Assembly (NCBI GenBank): GCA_947305815.1 | Contig: CAMZEI010000005.1 | Coordinates: forward strand, 1-33,808 | Direction: 5' to 3' | DNA from: an uncultured Bacteroidales bacterium | GTDB lineage: Bacteria; Bacteroidota; Bacteroidia; Bacteroidales; UBA932 | Length of the DNA stretch: 33,808 bases | In this document: positions 15,407 to 23,408 of the stretch, in pieces | Layout of the letters: the number at the start of each line of letters is the position of its first letter | Position numbering within the stretch: the stretch's first letter is position 1 | Notes under the pieces: model-generated | Database searches by the model: none | The model's input: only the letters and a program-made list of their open reading frames with translations | Told to the model about the DNA's origin: nothing | Made by a program: the position numbers and the translations under genes

Positions 15407-15823
15407 TTACTTCTGCTCTTCCGTTTGTTTGACATCAAGTACCACGGTCACGTGGTTGGAACGCTTGCGGATGCGGCCTGCACGACCCTGAGGGCAGGGA
15501 CGTATGCGCTTGAGGGTACGGCCACCGTCGACCATGATGGTCTTGACGTAAACGTTACCGCCATCAAGCTCCTTAGCCTTATCCGGATTCTTGGCTTCCC
15601 AGTTTGCTACAGCGCTGCGGAGAAGCTTCTCAAGGCGTATGGATGCCTCTCTCTTCGAGAATTTGAGAAGATCGAGAGCGTGGTTTACTTCGACACCCCT
15701 TACGGTATCTGCGACGAGGCGCATCTTGCGGGGAGATGTCGGCACATCATTGAGCTTGGCAACTGCCATGCTCTTCTTAGCTTCTTTCTGCCTTTCGGCC
15801 ATCAATCTTTTACGAGATCCCAT
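15407..15823 (-). CDS. rplV: 50S ribosomal protein L22
   Basis: A 138-residue L22. The core begins [24 protein letters not shown] (about residues 20-43), and the exit-tunnel beta-hairpin region [28 protein letters not shown] is present. The N-terminus is extended by about 18 basic residues ([19 protein letters not shown]), as is common in Bacteroidota, so the first ATG is kept. It starts 11 nt after rpsS and ends 1 nt before rpsC. Confidence 0.96.
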   Translation of the reverse strand: MGSRKRLMAERQKEAKKSMAVAKLNDVPTSPRKMRLVADTVRGVEVNHALDLLKFSKREASIRLEKLLRSAVANWEAKNPDKAKELDGGNVYVKTIMVDGGRTLKRIRPCPQGRAGRIRKRSNHVTVVLDVKQTEEQK

Positions 15824-15834
15824 GGTTCACTCTT

Positions 15835-16104
15835 TTATTTATTGTTGCCCGAATGGCCTTTGAAAATACGTGTAGGCGCAAACTCGCCAAGCTTGTGACC
15901 CACCATCTGCTCAGTTACATAAACCGGAATAAACTTGTTTCCGTTATGTACGGCGACAGTGTGTCCGATGAAGTCAGGTGAAATCATGCTGGCACGGGAC
16001 CAGGTCTTGACCACCTCTTTTTTCTTGCTACCATCATTCATAGCAAGAATCTTCTTTTCCAGGGCTTCCTGGATATAAGGACCTTTTCTTAATGAACGAC
16101 TCAT
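15835..16104 (-). CDS. rpsS: 30S ribosomal protein S19
   Basis: An 89-residue S19. It opens [19 protein letters not shown] and contains [43 protein letters not shown], the strongly conserved core that forms a complex with S13 and contacts tRNA. It lies 21 nt after rplB and 11 nt before rplV. Confidence 0.97.
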   Translation of the reverse strand: MSRSLRKGPYIQEALEKKILAMNDGSKKKEVVKTWSRASMISPDFIGHTVAVHNGNKFIPVYVTEQMVGHKLGEFAPTRIFKGHSGNNK

Positions 16105-16125
16105 TGTCTCTTTAGTTTAATCCGA

Positions 16126-16950
16126 TTATTTCTTTCTTCTCTCAATTATGAACTTGTTCGAAGCTGCCTTGGGGTTGCGGGTCTTGTAACCCTTTGCAGG
16201 CAGACCCTTACGGGAGCGGGGATGTCCGCCGGATGCGCGGCCTTCACCACCACCCATCGGGTGATCGACAGGGTTCATGACAACACCTCTGTTGTGAGGA
16301 CGGCGGCCGAGGTGACGACGACGGCCAGCCTTGCCGTGAGACTCCAGACCGTGGTCCGGATTGGAAACTGTACCCACAGTTGCGCGGCAGGTTACGAGGA
16401 CCATGCGGGTCTCGCCCGAAGGCAGGCGGAGAACTGCGTGGTCGCCCTCGCGTGCTGCGAGCTGGGCGAAGGTACCGGCGCTGCGTGCCATTGCGGCACC
16501 CTGGCCGGGACGAAGCTCGATATTATGTACGAGCGTACCCACGGGGATTTCACTAAGGGGAAGAGCGTTGCCCACTTCGGGAGCTACACCTTTACCGGAA
16601 GCTATCACCTGGCCGACCTTGATTCCGTCGGGAGCGATGATGTAGCGCTTCTCGCCGTCGGTGTACTCAACGAGTGCTATGCGGGCGCTGCGGTTAGGAT
16701 CGTACTCAATGGTGAGGACCTTTGCGGTGCACTCGTCCTTGTCACGACGGAAGTCGATGATACGGTACATCCTCTTGTGTCCGCCGCCACGATAGCGTAC
16801 GGTCATCTGGCCGGTATTGTTGCGGCCGCCAGTGCTCTTAAGAGGCTCGAGAAGGGCCTTGTGAGGAGTCTTGGTGGTGATTTCCTCGAAAGTGCTGATC
16901 ACCTTGTTCCTCTGACCGGGAGTTACCGGTTTGAATTTTCTTACTGCCAT
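16126..16950 (-). CDS. rplB: 50S ribosomal protein L2
   Basis: A 274-residue L2, required for subunit association and peptidyl transfer. The N-terminal OB domain ([23 protein letters not shown], about residues 39-61) and the C-terminal [25 protein letters not shown] loop, with the conserved His near the peptidyl transferase centre, are present. It lies between rplW (14 nt) and rpsS (21 nt). Confidence 0.98.
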   Translation of the reverse strand: MAVRKFKPVTPGQRNKVISTFEEITTKTPHKALLEPLKSTGGRNNTGQMTVRYRGGGHKRMYRIIDFRRDKDECTAKVLTIEYDPNRSARIALVEYTDGEKRYIIAPDGIKVGQVIASGKGVAPEVGNALPLSEIPVGTLVHNIELRPGQGAAMARSAGTFAQLAAREGDHAVLRLPSGETRMVLVTCRATVGTVSNPDHGLESHGKAGRRRHLGRRPHNRGVVMNPVDHPMGGGEGRASGGHPRSRKGLPAKGYKTRNPKAASNKFIIERRKK

Positions 16951-16964
16951 TTCTGAGTCCTCCT

Positions 16965-17255
16965 TTAGATATTAGCGTAGAAATCAATCTTGTCGTCGCC
17001 GGCAAGGGTGATATAGGCCTTCTTGAAATGGTTCATGCGGCCCCTGAGGAGTCCTGCCTTGGTGTAGCGGGACTTGCGCTTTCCGTGATAATTTGCCGTA
17101 TTGACGCTCTCGACCGAGACTCCGTACATCTTTTCGACTGCTTCCTTTATCTCAATCTTGTTGGCATCGGCATTCACGATGAAGCCGTAGCGGTTCAACT
17201 TTTCGCCCTGAGCCGTCAGCTTCTCTGTTACTATAGGCTTAATAATAATTCCCAT
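16965..17255 (-). CDS. rplW: 50S ribosomal protein L23
   Basis: A 96-residue L23, at the peptide exit tunnel where trigger factor and SRP dock. The motifs [48 protein letters not shown] fit the family closely. It is 12 nt after rplD and 14 nt before rplB. Confidence 0.96.
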   Translation of the reverse strand: MGIIIKPIVTEKLTAQGEKLNRYGFIVNADANKIEIKEAVEKMYGVSVESVNTANYHGKRKSRYTKAGLLRGRMNHFKKAYITLAGDDKIDFYANI

Positions 17256-17267
17256 CTTCTGATTCGA

Positions 17268-17897
17268 TTAGCGCTGGTTCCTTTCTGCGAGGGTATCCTG
17301 CACGCCGTCGATGAGCACCAGGGTGTTGGCGTTCATGATTGCGTAGGTGTTGATCTCATCAACGGTGATGACATCGACCTCGGGAAGGTTGCGGGATGAA
17401 AGAAATATATTGTCAGAATTCTGGGGAAGCACGAAGAGGACCTTGCGGCTGCCGGCCTTGATGGCGTCGACAATCTTGAGCATGTCCTTAGTCTTGGGTG
17501 CCTCCATCGTGAAGGGCTCGAGCACTATGAGAGCGTTCTCTGCTGCCTTGTAGGACAGTGCGGAAGCGCGTGCAAGCATCTTGACCTTCTTGTTGAGTTT
17601 ACCGCCGTAGAAACGGGGGACGGGTCCGAAGACGCGGCCGCCGCCGACGAATATGTTAGCCTTGAGGGAGCCGTGACGTGCGCCGCCGCCACCCTTCTGG
17701 CGTCCGAGTTTCTTGGTGCTGTGTGCGATCTCGCTGCGGTCCTTGGTCTTGGAGTTGCCGTGACGCTGGTGTGCGAGATACTGGGTTACGTCAAGCCAGA
17801 TGGCGTGGTCGTTGGGCTGAACGGCGAATACGTTCTCGTCGAGCGTGACCTTCTTACCAGACTGGGTTCCGTCTATTTTCAAAACTGAAAGTTGCAT
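17268..17897 (-). CDS. rplD: 50S ribosomal protein L4
   Basis: A 209-residue L4. The exit-tunnel loop region KTKDRSEIAHSTKKLGRQKGGGGARHGSLKANIFVGGGRVFGPVPR is diagnostic. In E. coli L4 also represses the S10 operon by binding its leader; the equivalent here is unproven. It starts 4 nt after rplC. Confidence 0.97.
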   Translation of the reverse strand: MQLSVLKIDGTQSGKKVTLDENVFAVQPNDHAIWLDVTQYLAHQRHGNSKTKDRSEIAHSTKKLGRQKGGGGARHGSLKANIFVGGGRVFGPVPRFYGGKLNKKVKMLARASALSYKAAENALIVLEPFTMEAPKTKDMLKIVDAIKAGSRKVLFVLPQNSDNIFLSSRNLPEVDVITVDEINTYAIMNANTLVLIDGVQDTLAERNQR

Positions 17898-17901
17898 AAT
17901 C

Positions 17902-18528
17902 TTAAGCCTCCAAAATTACATAAGAACCTCTTGCTCCGGGGACGGAACCTTTGACAACTACGAGATTGTTCTCAGGGATAACCTTGACAACGCGGAGGTT
18001 GAACACCTTGACGCGCTCAGAACCCATGTGTCCTGCCATGCGCATACCGGGAAGTACGCGTGAGGGCCAAGAGGATGCGCCCATCGAACCGGGGTGACGA
18101 AGGCGGTTGTGCTGACCGTGAGTCTGGCCGCCGACACCGGCGAAACCGTAACGGTGGACAACGCCCTGGAAACCCTTACCTTTGGAAGTACCGATGACGT
18201 CTACGAAGGTGGTATCCTCTCCGAGGACATCACTGAGGGTGAGGACGTCACCCAGTTTAAGCTCCTGTGCGAAGTCTGCGGGGAATTCCACAAGCTTCTT
18301 CATAGGATTGGTTCCTGCCTTTTTGAAGTGCCCTTTGAGGGGCTCGCTGGCGTGCTTCTCTGTCGTTTCGTCATAGGCAAGCTGTACAGCGGCATAACCA
18401 TCTTTCTCTACTGTACGCAGCTGCGTAACAACGCACGGACCAGCCTCGATGACGGTGCACGGTATGTTCTTACCGTCGGCACCGAAAACGGAAGTCATTC
18501 CGATTTTCTTTCCAATTAATCCAGGCAT
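17902..18528 (-). CDS. rplC: 50S ribosomal protein L3 (first gene of the upstream half-operon)
   Basis: A 208-residue L3 opening [20 protein letters not shown], with the conserved [53 protein letters not shown] segment near the peptidyl transferase centre. In most bacteria rpsJ (S10) precedes rplC; here upstream lie only a leader of about 60 nt, a consensus promoter, and the divergent dacA gene. So the unit begins with rplC and rpsJ must be elsewhere. Confidence 0.97.
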   Translation of the reverse strand: MPGLIGKKIGMTSVFGADGKNIPCTVIEAGPCVVTQLRTVEKDGYAAVQLAYDETTEKHASEPLKGHFKKAGTNPMKKLVEFPADFAQELKLGDVLTLSDVLGEDTTFVDVIGTSKGKGFQGVVHRYGFAGVGGQTHGQHNRLRHPGSMGASSWPSRVLPGMRMAGHMGSERVKVFNLRVVKVIPENNLVVVKGSVPGARGSYVILEA

Positions 18529-18553
18529 TGGTTTAATTAATTAATTGTTAATC

Positions 18554-18584
18554 AATACTTTATAAGTATTCGCGCAAAATTGCG
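18554..18584 (-). other. Two small hairpins in the rplC leader
   Basis: The untranslated leader of the rplC unit has CGCA/TGCG (18573-18576 with 18581-18584, 4-nt loop) and AATACTT/AAGTATT (18554-18560 with 18564-18570, 3-nt loop), followed by a TTAATTAATTAATTAA tract just before the start codon. Leader structures can mediate ribosomal-protein feedback, but no known family motif is recognised here. Confidence 0.4.
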
Positions 18585-18589
18585 GGCTG

Positions 18590-18620
18590 CAAATATACGA
18601 CATATTTTTTCAAATTCCAA
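18590..18620 (-). promoter_or_regulatory. Promoter of the rplC-rplD-rplW-rplB-rpsS-rplV-rpsC unit
   Basis: The minus strand has TTG (18620 to 18618), a 20-nt spacer and TATATTTG (18597 to 18590), a full match to TAnnTTTG. The leader to rplC is about 55-60 nt. Its -33 box lies only 4 bp from the -33 box of the divergent dacA promoter. Confidence 0.8.
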
Positions 18621-18624
18621 GGAC

Positions 18625-18654
18625 TTGATTTACAACATTTTCATCGTATCTTTG
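18625..18654 (+). promoter_or_regulatory. Promoter of the dacA-mutS2-...-dapA operon
   Basis: TTG (18625-18627), a 19-nt spacer, then TATCTTTG (18647-18654), a full match to the Bacteroidetes consensus. The -7 box ends 6 nt before the ATG at 18661, so the mRNA is predicted to be nearly leaderless. Confidence 0.8.
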
Positions 18655-18660
18655 TGAGCT

Positions 18661-19479
18661 ATGATGATTCTTGAGACACTGGGTTTCCTGCACCTGAGCT
18701 TCGCGGACATACTCGACATCCTGATGGTTGCCGTGATTATTTTCCTGGTATTCAGGTGGTTCCGTGGCTCGTCAGCTATAAATATCCTCATCGCGGTAGT
18801 GATTCTGCTGCTGTTGCGCGCCATTGTGAGCGTGCTTGGGATGAGGATGATGTCGGCCATAATGGGAGCTATTCTGGATGTGTGAGTAATCGCCCTCATA
18901 GTGATATTCCAGCCCGAAGCCAGGCGCTTCCTCTACAGGCTCGGAGGCCGGGCTGCCGCTACCGGCAAGGGCAGCGGACTGCTGGGGAGGATCCTGGGAC
19001 AGAACAAGCCGGAGATGGAGAATGCAACTATCACGGCAATAGTCGAGGCTTGCTTCGAGATGAGCGCCAGCAAGACCGGCGCCCTCATAATCATACGCCG
19101 CACCGACCGTCTCGAGGACATCATCTCCGGAGGCGACACCATCGACGCCCTCGTGAGCGTGAGGATGATAGAGAACATCTTCTTCAAGAACTCCCCCATG
19201 CACGATGGCGCCATGGTAATCGACATGGGCCGGATCGTAGCAACCCGCTGCACCCTGCCGATGACAGACCGCACCGACATCCCCGCCAGCTACGGCATGC
19301 GCCACAAGGCGGCGCTCGGCATCTCGGAGAGGACGGACGCTGACGTAGTGGTGGTGAGTGAGCAGACCGGAGCCGTATCCCATGTCAAGGGAGGAGTCCT
19401 CACCCGCATCAAGAACAAATACGACCTTGCGGCGGCTCTCGGCGCAGCTTCGGACAAGTCAGACAAGGAGGAGAAATGA
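18661..19479 (+). pseudogene. dacA: Diadenylate cyclase CdaA/DacA interrupted by an in-frame TGA
   Basis: CdaA makes c-di-AMP from two ATP and is membrane-anchored. One reading frame of 272 sense-plus-stop codons spans the gene: three N-terminal membrane segments (about residues 10-75) and a DAC domain with HDGAMVI (DGA motif) and MRHKAALGISE (RHR motif, with Lys as third residue). At 18883-18885 the frame has TGA. By comparison with the family pattern G-x-x-A-x-x-x-x-F-Q-P-E, the stop sits exactly at the conserved Gly of the third membrane segment; GGA to TGA is a single-base change. TGA ends this very gene and mutS2 normally, so a recoded genetic code is unlikely. It may be a real nonsense mutation, a sequencing error, readthrough, or two separate polypeptides. 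The last codon overlaps the mutS2 ATG (ATGA). Confidence 0.8.
18901..19479 (+). CDS. Possible separate C-terminal DAC-domain polypeptide of dacA
   Basis: After the in-frame TGA the frame stays open and could be re-entered at GTG 18901 (192 residues, starting just before FQPEARRFL) or at ATG 19015 (starting MENATITAIVEACFEM, right at the DAC core). It would keep the DGA and RHK motifs but lose all membrane segments. Truncated CdaA constructs without the membrane part are known to be active in vitro for other species, so a soluble cyclase is conceivable. No clear ribosome-binding site supports either start. Confidence 0.4.
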   Translation: MIFQPEARRFLYRLGGRAAATGKGSGLLGRILGQNKPEMENATITAIVEACFEMSASKTGALIIIRRTDRLEDIISGGDTIDALVSVRMIENIFFKNSPMHDGAMVIDMGRIVATRCTLPMTDRTDIPASYGMRHKAALGISERTDADVVVVSEQTGAVSHVKGGVLTRIKNKYDLAAALGAASDKSDKEEK

Positions 19480-21932
19480 AGCTGGAATCCAAACTTGGAT
19501 TTGACCAGATACGCAGGATCATCGCAGACCGCTGCATGACCGAATATGCGGCTGCGAGGGTGGAGGAAGAGCAGTTCTCCACCGACCCCGACATCATACG
19601 TCACAGACTCGCACTCACAGACGAGATGCGGCTCATCCTCATGTTTGAGGACAGTTTCCCCGGCTCCGGCTACATAGACGCAATACAGTTCCTGAGGCCC
19701 CTGGAGCAGCCGGGCTACAGCCTCGACGTACTGTCCCTGGGTAAGCTCGGGACGCTGCTGAGCACCACGGGGCGCGTGCTGCATTTCTTCGCAGGCATCA
19801 AGGACGGAGTCTATCCCCTGCTCAAGGGGATGTGCCGCCCGATAAGCAGTTTCCCCGAAGTCCGCCGCAGGCTGGACGAGATACTGGACCGCTACGGCGA
19901 AATCAAGGACTCCGCGTCCCCCGAGCTCGCCGACATACGCAAATCCATACGCGAGAAGGAGAACACCGTATCACGCAGGGCTACGGCCATCCTGCACAAG
20001 CTGCAGGAGGCAGGCATAGTCGAAGCAGATGCCGCTGTGGTAATCCGGGACGGCAAGTTCCTCATCCCGGTGAGCACCGAGCGCAAGCGCAAGGTCCCGG
20101 GATATGTGATGGGAGAGTCCGCCTCGGGCAAGACCACATTCGTGGAGCCTTCGGAGATAATCGAGCTGGAGAACGACATATCCGAGCTGCATTTCGCCGA
20201 GAGACGGGAGATCTCAAGGATACTGCGCGAGTTCAGCGACTTTCTCAGGCCCTACGGCCCTGACCTCATAGCCGGAGCCGCCTTCCTCGGAGAGCTCGAC
20301 TTCCTCATGGCCAAGGCCCATACGGCCCTCGATTTCGTGGCCGGCATGCCGGTTATTTCAGAGGGTCGGGAGCTGCTGCTCCGCAAGGCCCGCCATCCCC
20401 TGCTGGAGAGGGCCCTGCGCAAAGAGGGACGCGAGATAGTGCCCCTGTCGGTTTCGCTCGACCCGGGGCATCGCATCCTGCTGATTTCAGGCCCCAACGC
20501 AGGAGGTAAATCAGTCTGTCTCAAGACAGTAGGCCTGTTGCAGTACATGTTCCAATGGGGTATGCTGATACCCACCTCGGAGAGTTCCGAGCTGCCGGTA
20601 TTCGACAGGATAATGGTAAGCATAGGCGACGATCAGTCGCTGGAGAATGACCTAAGCACATACAGCTCCTTCCTCGCCGACATGAGGGATGTGCTGCACG
20701 AAGCCAACGGCAGGACCCTCGTGCTCATAGACGAATTCGGCTCCGGGACCGAGCCTGCGGCCGGCGGCGCAATAGCCGAGGCCATACTCGCAGAGCTTGA
20801 CTCCCGCGGAGTGTACGGAGTAATAACCACCCACTATACCAACCTCAAGCTGTTCGCCGCAACGGCCGGGAGCGGGGTCGTCAACGGAGCCATGCTCTTC
20901 GACGCCGACCGGCTGGAGCCGCTGTTCCGCATGGAGACCGGTCTGCCCGGCAACTCCTATGCATTCGAGCTGGCGCGCAAGATGAAGCTCCCCGAGCCGA
21001 TAGTGAAGGACGCAGAGACCCGCGCCGGCACCGAGTATGTGGGCATGGAGAAGAATCTGCGCCGCATAGAGAAGGGCCGCCGGGCTATCGAGGGCCGTCT
21101 GGAGAAGGTCAAGGCGGCAGACAGGACCCTGGAGAGCCTGACGCGCAAATACCAGAAAGAGCTCGAGGACATCAAGCAGCAGAAGCAGTCCATACTGGAT
21201 GACGCCCGCAGGGAAGCCGAAGAGATAGTGAAGGGAGCCGGCCGCCAGGTCGAGAAGACCATACGCGACATACGCGAGTCCCAGGCCGACAAGGAGCAGA
21301 CCCGGAAGGCCCGCGAAGAGCTCCGCGGCTTCATAGGAGCCCTCGAGCAGAAGAAGAAAGAGCAGGCCCGCGACAGCCGGGACGAATACATAGAGCGCAA
21401 GCTCGCCAAGCTCCAGGCCCGCAGAGGCGCCGGCCCCGAAGCGCCCGCTCCCAAGAAAGAGGAGCCGCTCAAGGTCGGAGAGAAGGTGCGCGTCAAGGAG
21501 AACGGCATGGTGGGCGAGGTCTCCAAAGTGTCCTCAAAGGCCGTAACGGTGATTATCGGCAGCATCAGCAGCACCATGTCGCCGTCCCGTCTGGAGAGGA
21601 TTTCCTCCAACGAATTCCGCGAGGCTTCGCGCAAGACCATGCCCGCAAGGCTACAGATGAGCGACCCGGCCGTAACGGAGCGCAAGATGAAGTTCTCCCC
21701 TGAGCTGGACATACGCGGCGAGCGGCTCGCCGATGCCCTCGACATAGTGCTGCACTATGTGGATGACGCGATAATGCTGGATGTCCCTTCGGTGCGTATA
21801 ATTCACGGCAAGGGCACCGGCGTACTCCGTGAGGAGATTCAGAAGTACTTGCGGACCATACCGGCGGTGAGCTCCGTGCGCGACGAGGACGTGAGGGCCG
21901 GAGGTACCGGAGTAACCATAGTGACTTTCTGA
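19476..21932 (+). CDS. mutS2: MutS2 family ATPase/endonuclease with Smr domain
   Basis: An 818-residue MutS2, which in different bacteria suppresses homologous recombination or rescues collided ribosomes. The ATPase core has Walker A GPNAGGKS (about 339-346) and Walker B LVLIDEFGSGTEP (about 414-426). A long charged coiled coil follows (about 510-650), then a KOW-like segment (KVGEKVRVKENGMVGEVSKV), and a C-terminal Smr nuclease domain (DIRGERLADAL from about 745, IIHGKGTGVLREEI). The mismatch-recognition domain of MutS is absent, as expected. The start overlaps the dacA stop (ATGA), and yraN starts 2 nt after its TGA stop. Confidence 0.96.
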   Translation: MKLESKLGFDQIRRIIADRCMTEYAAARVEEEQFSTDPDIIRHRLALTDEMRLILMFEDSFPGSGYIDAIQFLRPLEQPGYSLDVLSLGKLGTLLSTTGRVLHFFAGIKDGVYPLLKGMCRPISSFPEVRRRLDEILDRYGEIKDSASPELADIRKSIREKENTVSRRATAILHKLQEAGIVEADAAVVIRDGKFLIPVSTERKRKVPGYVMGESASGKTTFVEPSEIIELENDISELHFAERREISRILREFSDFLRPYGPDLIAGAAFLGELDFLMAKAHTALDFVAGMPVISEGRELLLRKARHPLLERALRKEGREIVPLSVSLDPGHRILLISGPNAGGKSVCLKTVGLLQYMFQWGMLIPTSESSELPVFDRIMVSIGDDQSLENDLSTYSSFLADMRDVLHEANGRTLVLIDEFGSGTEPAAGGAIAEAILAELDSRGVYGVITTHYTNLKLFAATAGSGVVNGAMLFDADRLEPLFRMETGLPGNSYAFELARKMKLPEPIVKDAETRAGTEYVGMEKNLRRIEKGRRAIEGRLEKVKAADRTLESLTRKYQKELEDIKQQKQSILDDARREAEEIVKGAGRQVEKTIRDIRESQADKEQTRKAREELRGFIGALEQKKKEQARDSRDEYIERKLAKLQARRGAGPEAPAPKKEEPLKVGEKVRVKENGMVGEVSKVSSKAVTVIIGSISSTMSPSRLERISSNEFREASRKTMPARLQMSDPAVTERKMKFSPELDIRGERLADALDIVLHYVDDAIMLDVPSVRIIHGKGTGVLREEIQKYLRTIPAVSSVRDEDVRAGGTGVTIVTF

Positions 21933-21934
21933 CT

Positions 21935-22315
21935 ATGGGCGAAGACAGGAAAAAGACGGGGCGCCTCGGTGAGCAGGAAGCTTGCGAGTACCTGATGTCC
22001 CTGGGGCATACGATACTCGAGCGCAACTGGCGCCATGCTCGTCTGGAGCTGGATATCATCTCCCTTGACAAGGAGGGGCTCCACTTCGTGGAAGTCAAGA
22101 CACGCAGGGCTCCCGCGCTTGCTTCTCCTGAAATAAATGTTAACTTTGGGAAACGCCGCCACATGGCCAGCGCGGCAGCTGCCTACCTGTCTTCCGGTGA
22201 CCACGGAGACCTGCGCGACTGCGAAGTGTTTTTTGACATAATTTCAATACTCTTCGAAGGCGAAGAGGCCCACATAGAATACTACCCTAAAGCTTTTATA
22301 CCAATCTATGCTTAG
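21935..22315 (+). CDS. YraN family (UPF0102) endonuclease-like protein
   Basis: A 126-residue protein of the YraN family, with a restriction-endonuclease-like fold and unsettled function (a role near replication or DNA repair has been proposed). The motif series RLGEQEACEYL (10-20), ERNWRHARLELDII (29-42) and HFVEVKTR (50-57) gives the E-x-D...E-x-K active-site pattern (E38, D40, E53, K55). It starts 2 nt after mutS2 and overlaps the next gene by 8 nt. Confidence 0.9.
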   Translation: MGEDRKKTGRLGEQEACEYLMSLGHTILERNWRHARLELDIISLDKEGLHFVEVKTRRAPALASPEINVNFGKRRHMASAAAAYLSSGDHGDLRDCEVFFDIISILFEGEEAHIEYYPKAFIPIYA

Positions 22316-23402
22316 CCCACATACATACTGCGTCATACTGGCAGGAGGTACGGAGACCAAGTTCTGGCCCCTCAGCAGGGAGTCCAGGCCGAAGCCGTTC
22401 CTTGGCCTGATTCCGGGAGGCAAGACATTTCTGCGTCATACCTGGGACAGAGTCACGAGGTTCGTGCCGGAGAGCAACATACTGGTCGTCACCCTGCGTA
22501 AATACAAGGACCTCGTGCAGGAGAGCATCCCCGGGATCCCCGAGGCGAACATACTCTGCGAGCCCTATGGCCGCAATACCGCACCGTCCCTCGCTTACGC
22601 GGCATACACCCTGCTGAGCCGCGACCCTGACGCGGTGATGATCTCCACCCCGGCAGACCTCTCCATCTCCGATGAGGTGAGCCTGATGGAGATACTTCAG
22701 ATGGCTTCCTCATACGCCTCCGGACATTCACGCCTGATTACCCTCGGCATAGTACCGACAAGCGCCAATACCAATTTCGGATACATACAGATGACCCCCG
22801 GAGCAGTAGCCAAAGACGAGCCTGCGGGAGTCAAGACATTTACCGAGAAGCCTGATCCGGACCTTGCGGAAGTGTTCGTGCAGAGCAGGGAATTCCTATG
22901 GAACTCAGGCATTTTCATCTGGAAGGCTTCGGCAATAATCGCCGAAATGGAGAAGCACTGTCCGGAGATTACCCGGCTGTGGACTGGCTGGGAGAAGGCT
23001 CTCGGGAGCGACGCTGAGAAAGAATTCATAGAGAAAGTCTACACCGACAGCCCCAATATCTCCATAGACTACGCGGTAATGGAGAAATCCGACAACACCG
23101 GGGTGTATCCCGCTGACTTCGGCTGGGCCGATCTGGGTACATGGAATTCGCTCTACGAGTGTATGAAAACCCGCGACGGAGCTGACAACTGCGTGATAAC
23201 GGCAGGCAAGACCATCATCAAGAACGGCAGCGGCAACATCCTCTGCTCCCGCAGGGACGGCAAGCTGGTAGTGATCGACGGTCTGAGTGACTATATAGTA
23301 GTAGATACGGACGATGTGCTCGTAGTGTGTCCGAGGGGACAAGGGGCTATCAAGGCCATCGTGTCCGAGACCTCGATGCCGGAGTTCGAAAAATATAAAT
23401 AG
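22308..23402 (+). CDS. Mannose-1-phosphate guanylyltransferase
   Basis: A 364-residue nucleotidyltransferase that makes GDP-mannose from GTP and mannose-1-phosphate, for surface glycans. Family motifs: ILAGG (10-14) then FWPLSRESRPKPFL (about 19-32), EPYGRNTAPSLAYAA (about 85-99), FTEKPD (about 180-185), NSGIFIWKA (about 200-208), and a C-terminal beta-helix-like end. The usual G-G-x-G-[ST]-R loop reads GGTETK, so Gly and Arg are replaced by Glu and Lys; the catalytic Lys of RPKPF is kept. The length fits the short form without an isomerase domain. It overlaps yraN by 8 nt and precedes thrA by 6 nt. Confidence 0.87.
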   Translation: MLSPHTYCVILAGGTETKFWPLSRESRPKPFLGLIPGGKTFLRHTWDRVTRFVPESNILVVTLRKYKDLVQESIPGIPEANILCEPYGRNTAPSLAYAAYTLLSRDPDAVMISTPADLSISDEVSLMEILQMASSYASGHSRLITLGIVPTSANTNFGYIQMTPGAVAKDEPAGVKTFTEKPDPDLAEVFVQSREFLWNSGIFIWKASAIIAEMEKHCPEITRLWTGWEKALGSDAEKEFIEKVYTDSPNISIDYAVMEKSDNTGVYPADFGWADLGTWNSLYECMKTRDGADNCVITAGKTIIKNGSGNILCSRRDGKLVVIDGLSDYIVVDTDDVLVVCPRGQGAIKAIVSETSMPEFEKYK

Positions 23403-23408
23403 ACGGAG

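Noticed and set aside
18661..19479. Genome-wide reassignment of UGA to glycine as explanation for the dacA stop
   Set aside because: UGA terminates mutS2, asd and dacA at proper family lengths, often in ATGA overlaps, so it works as a stop in this genome.
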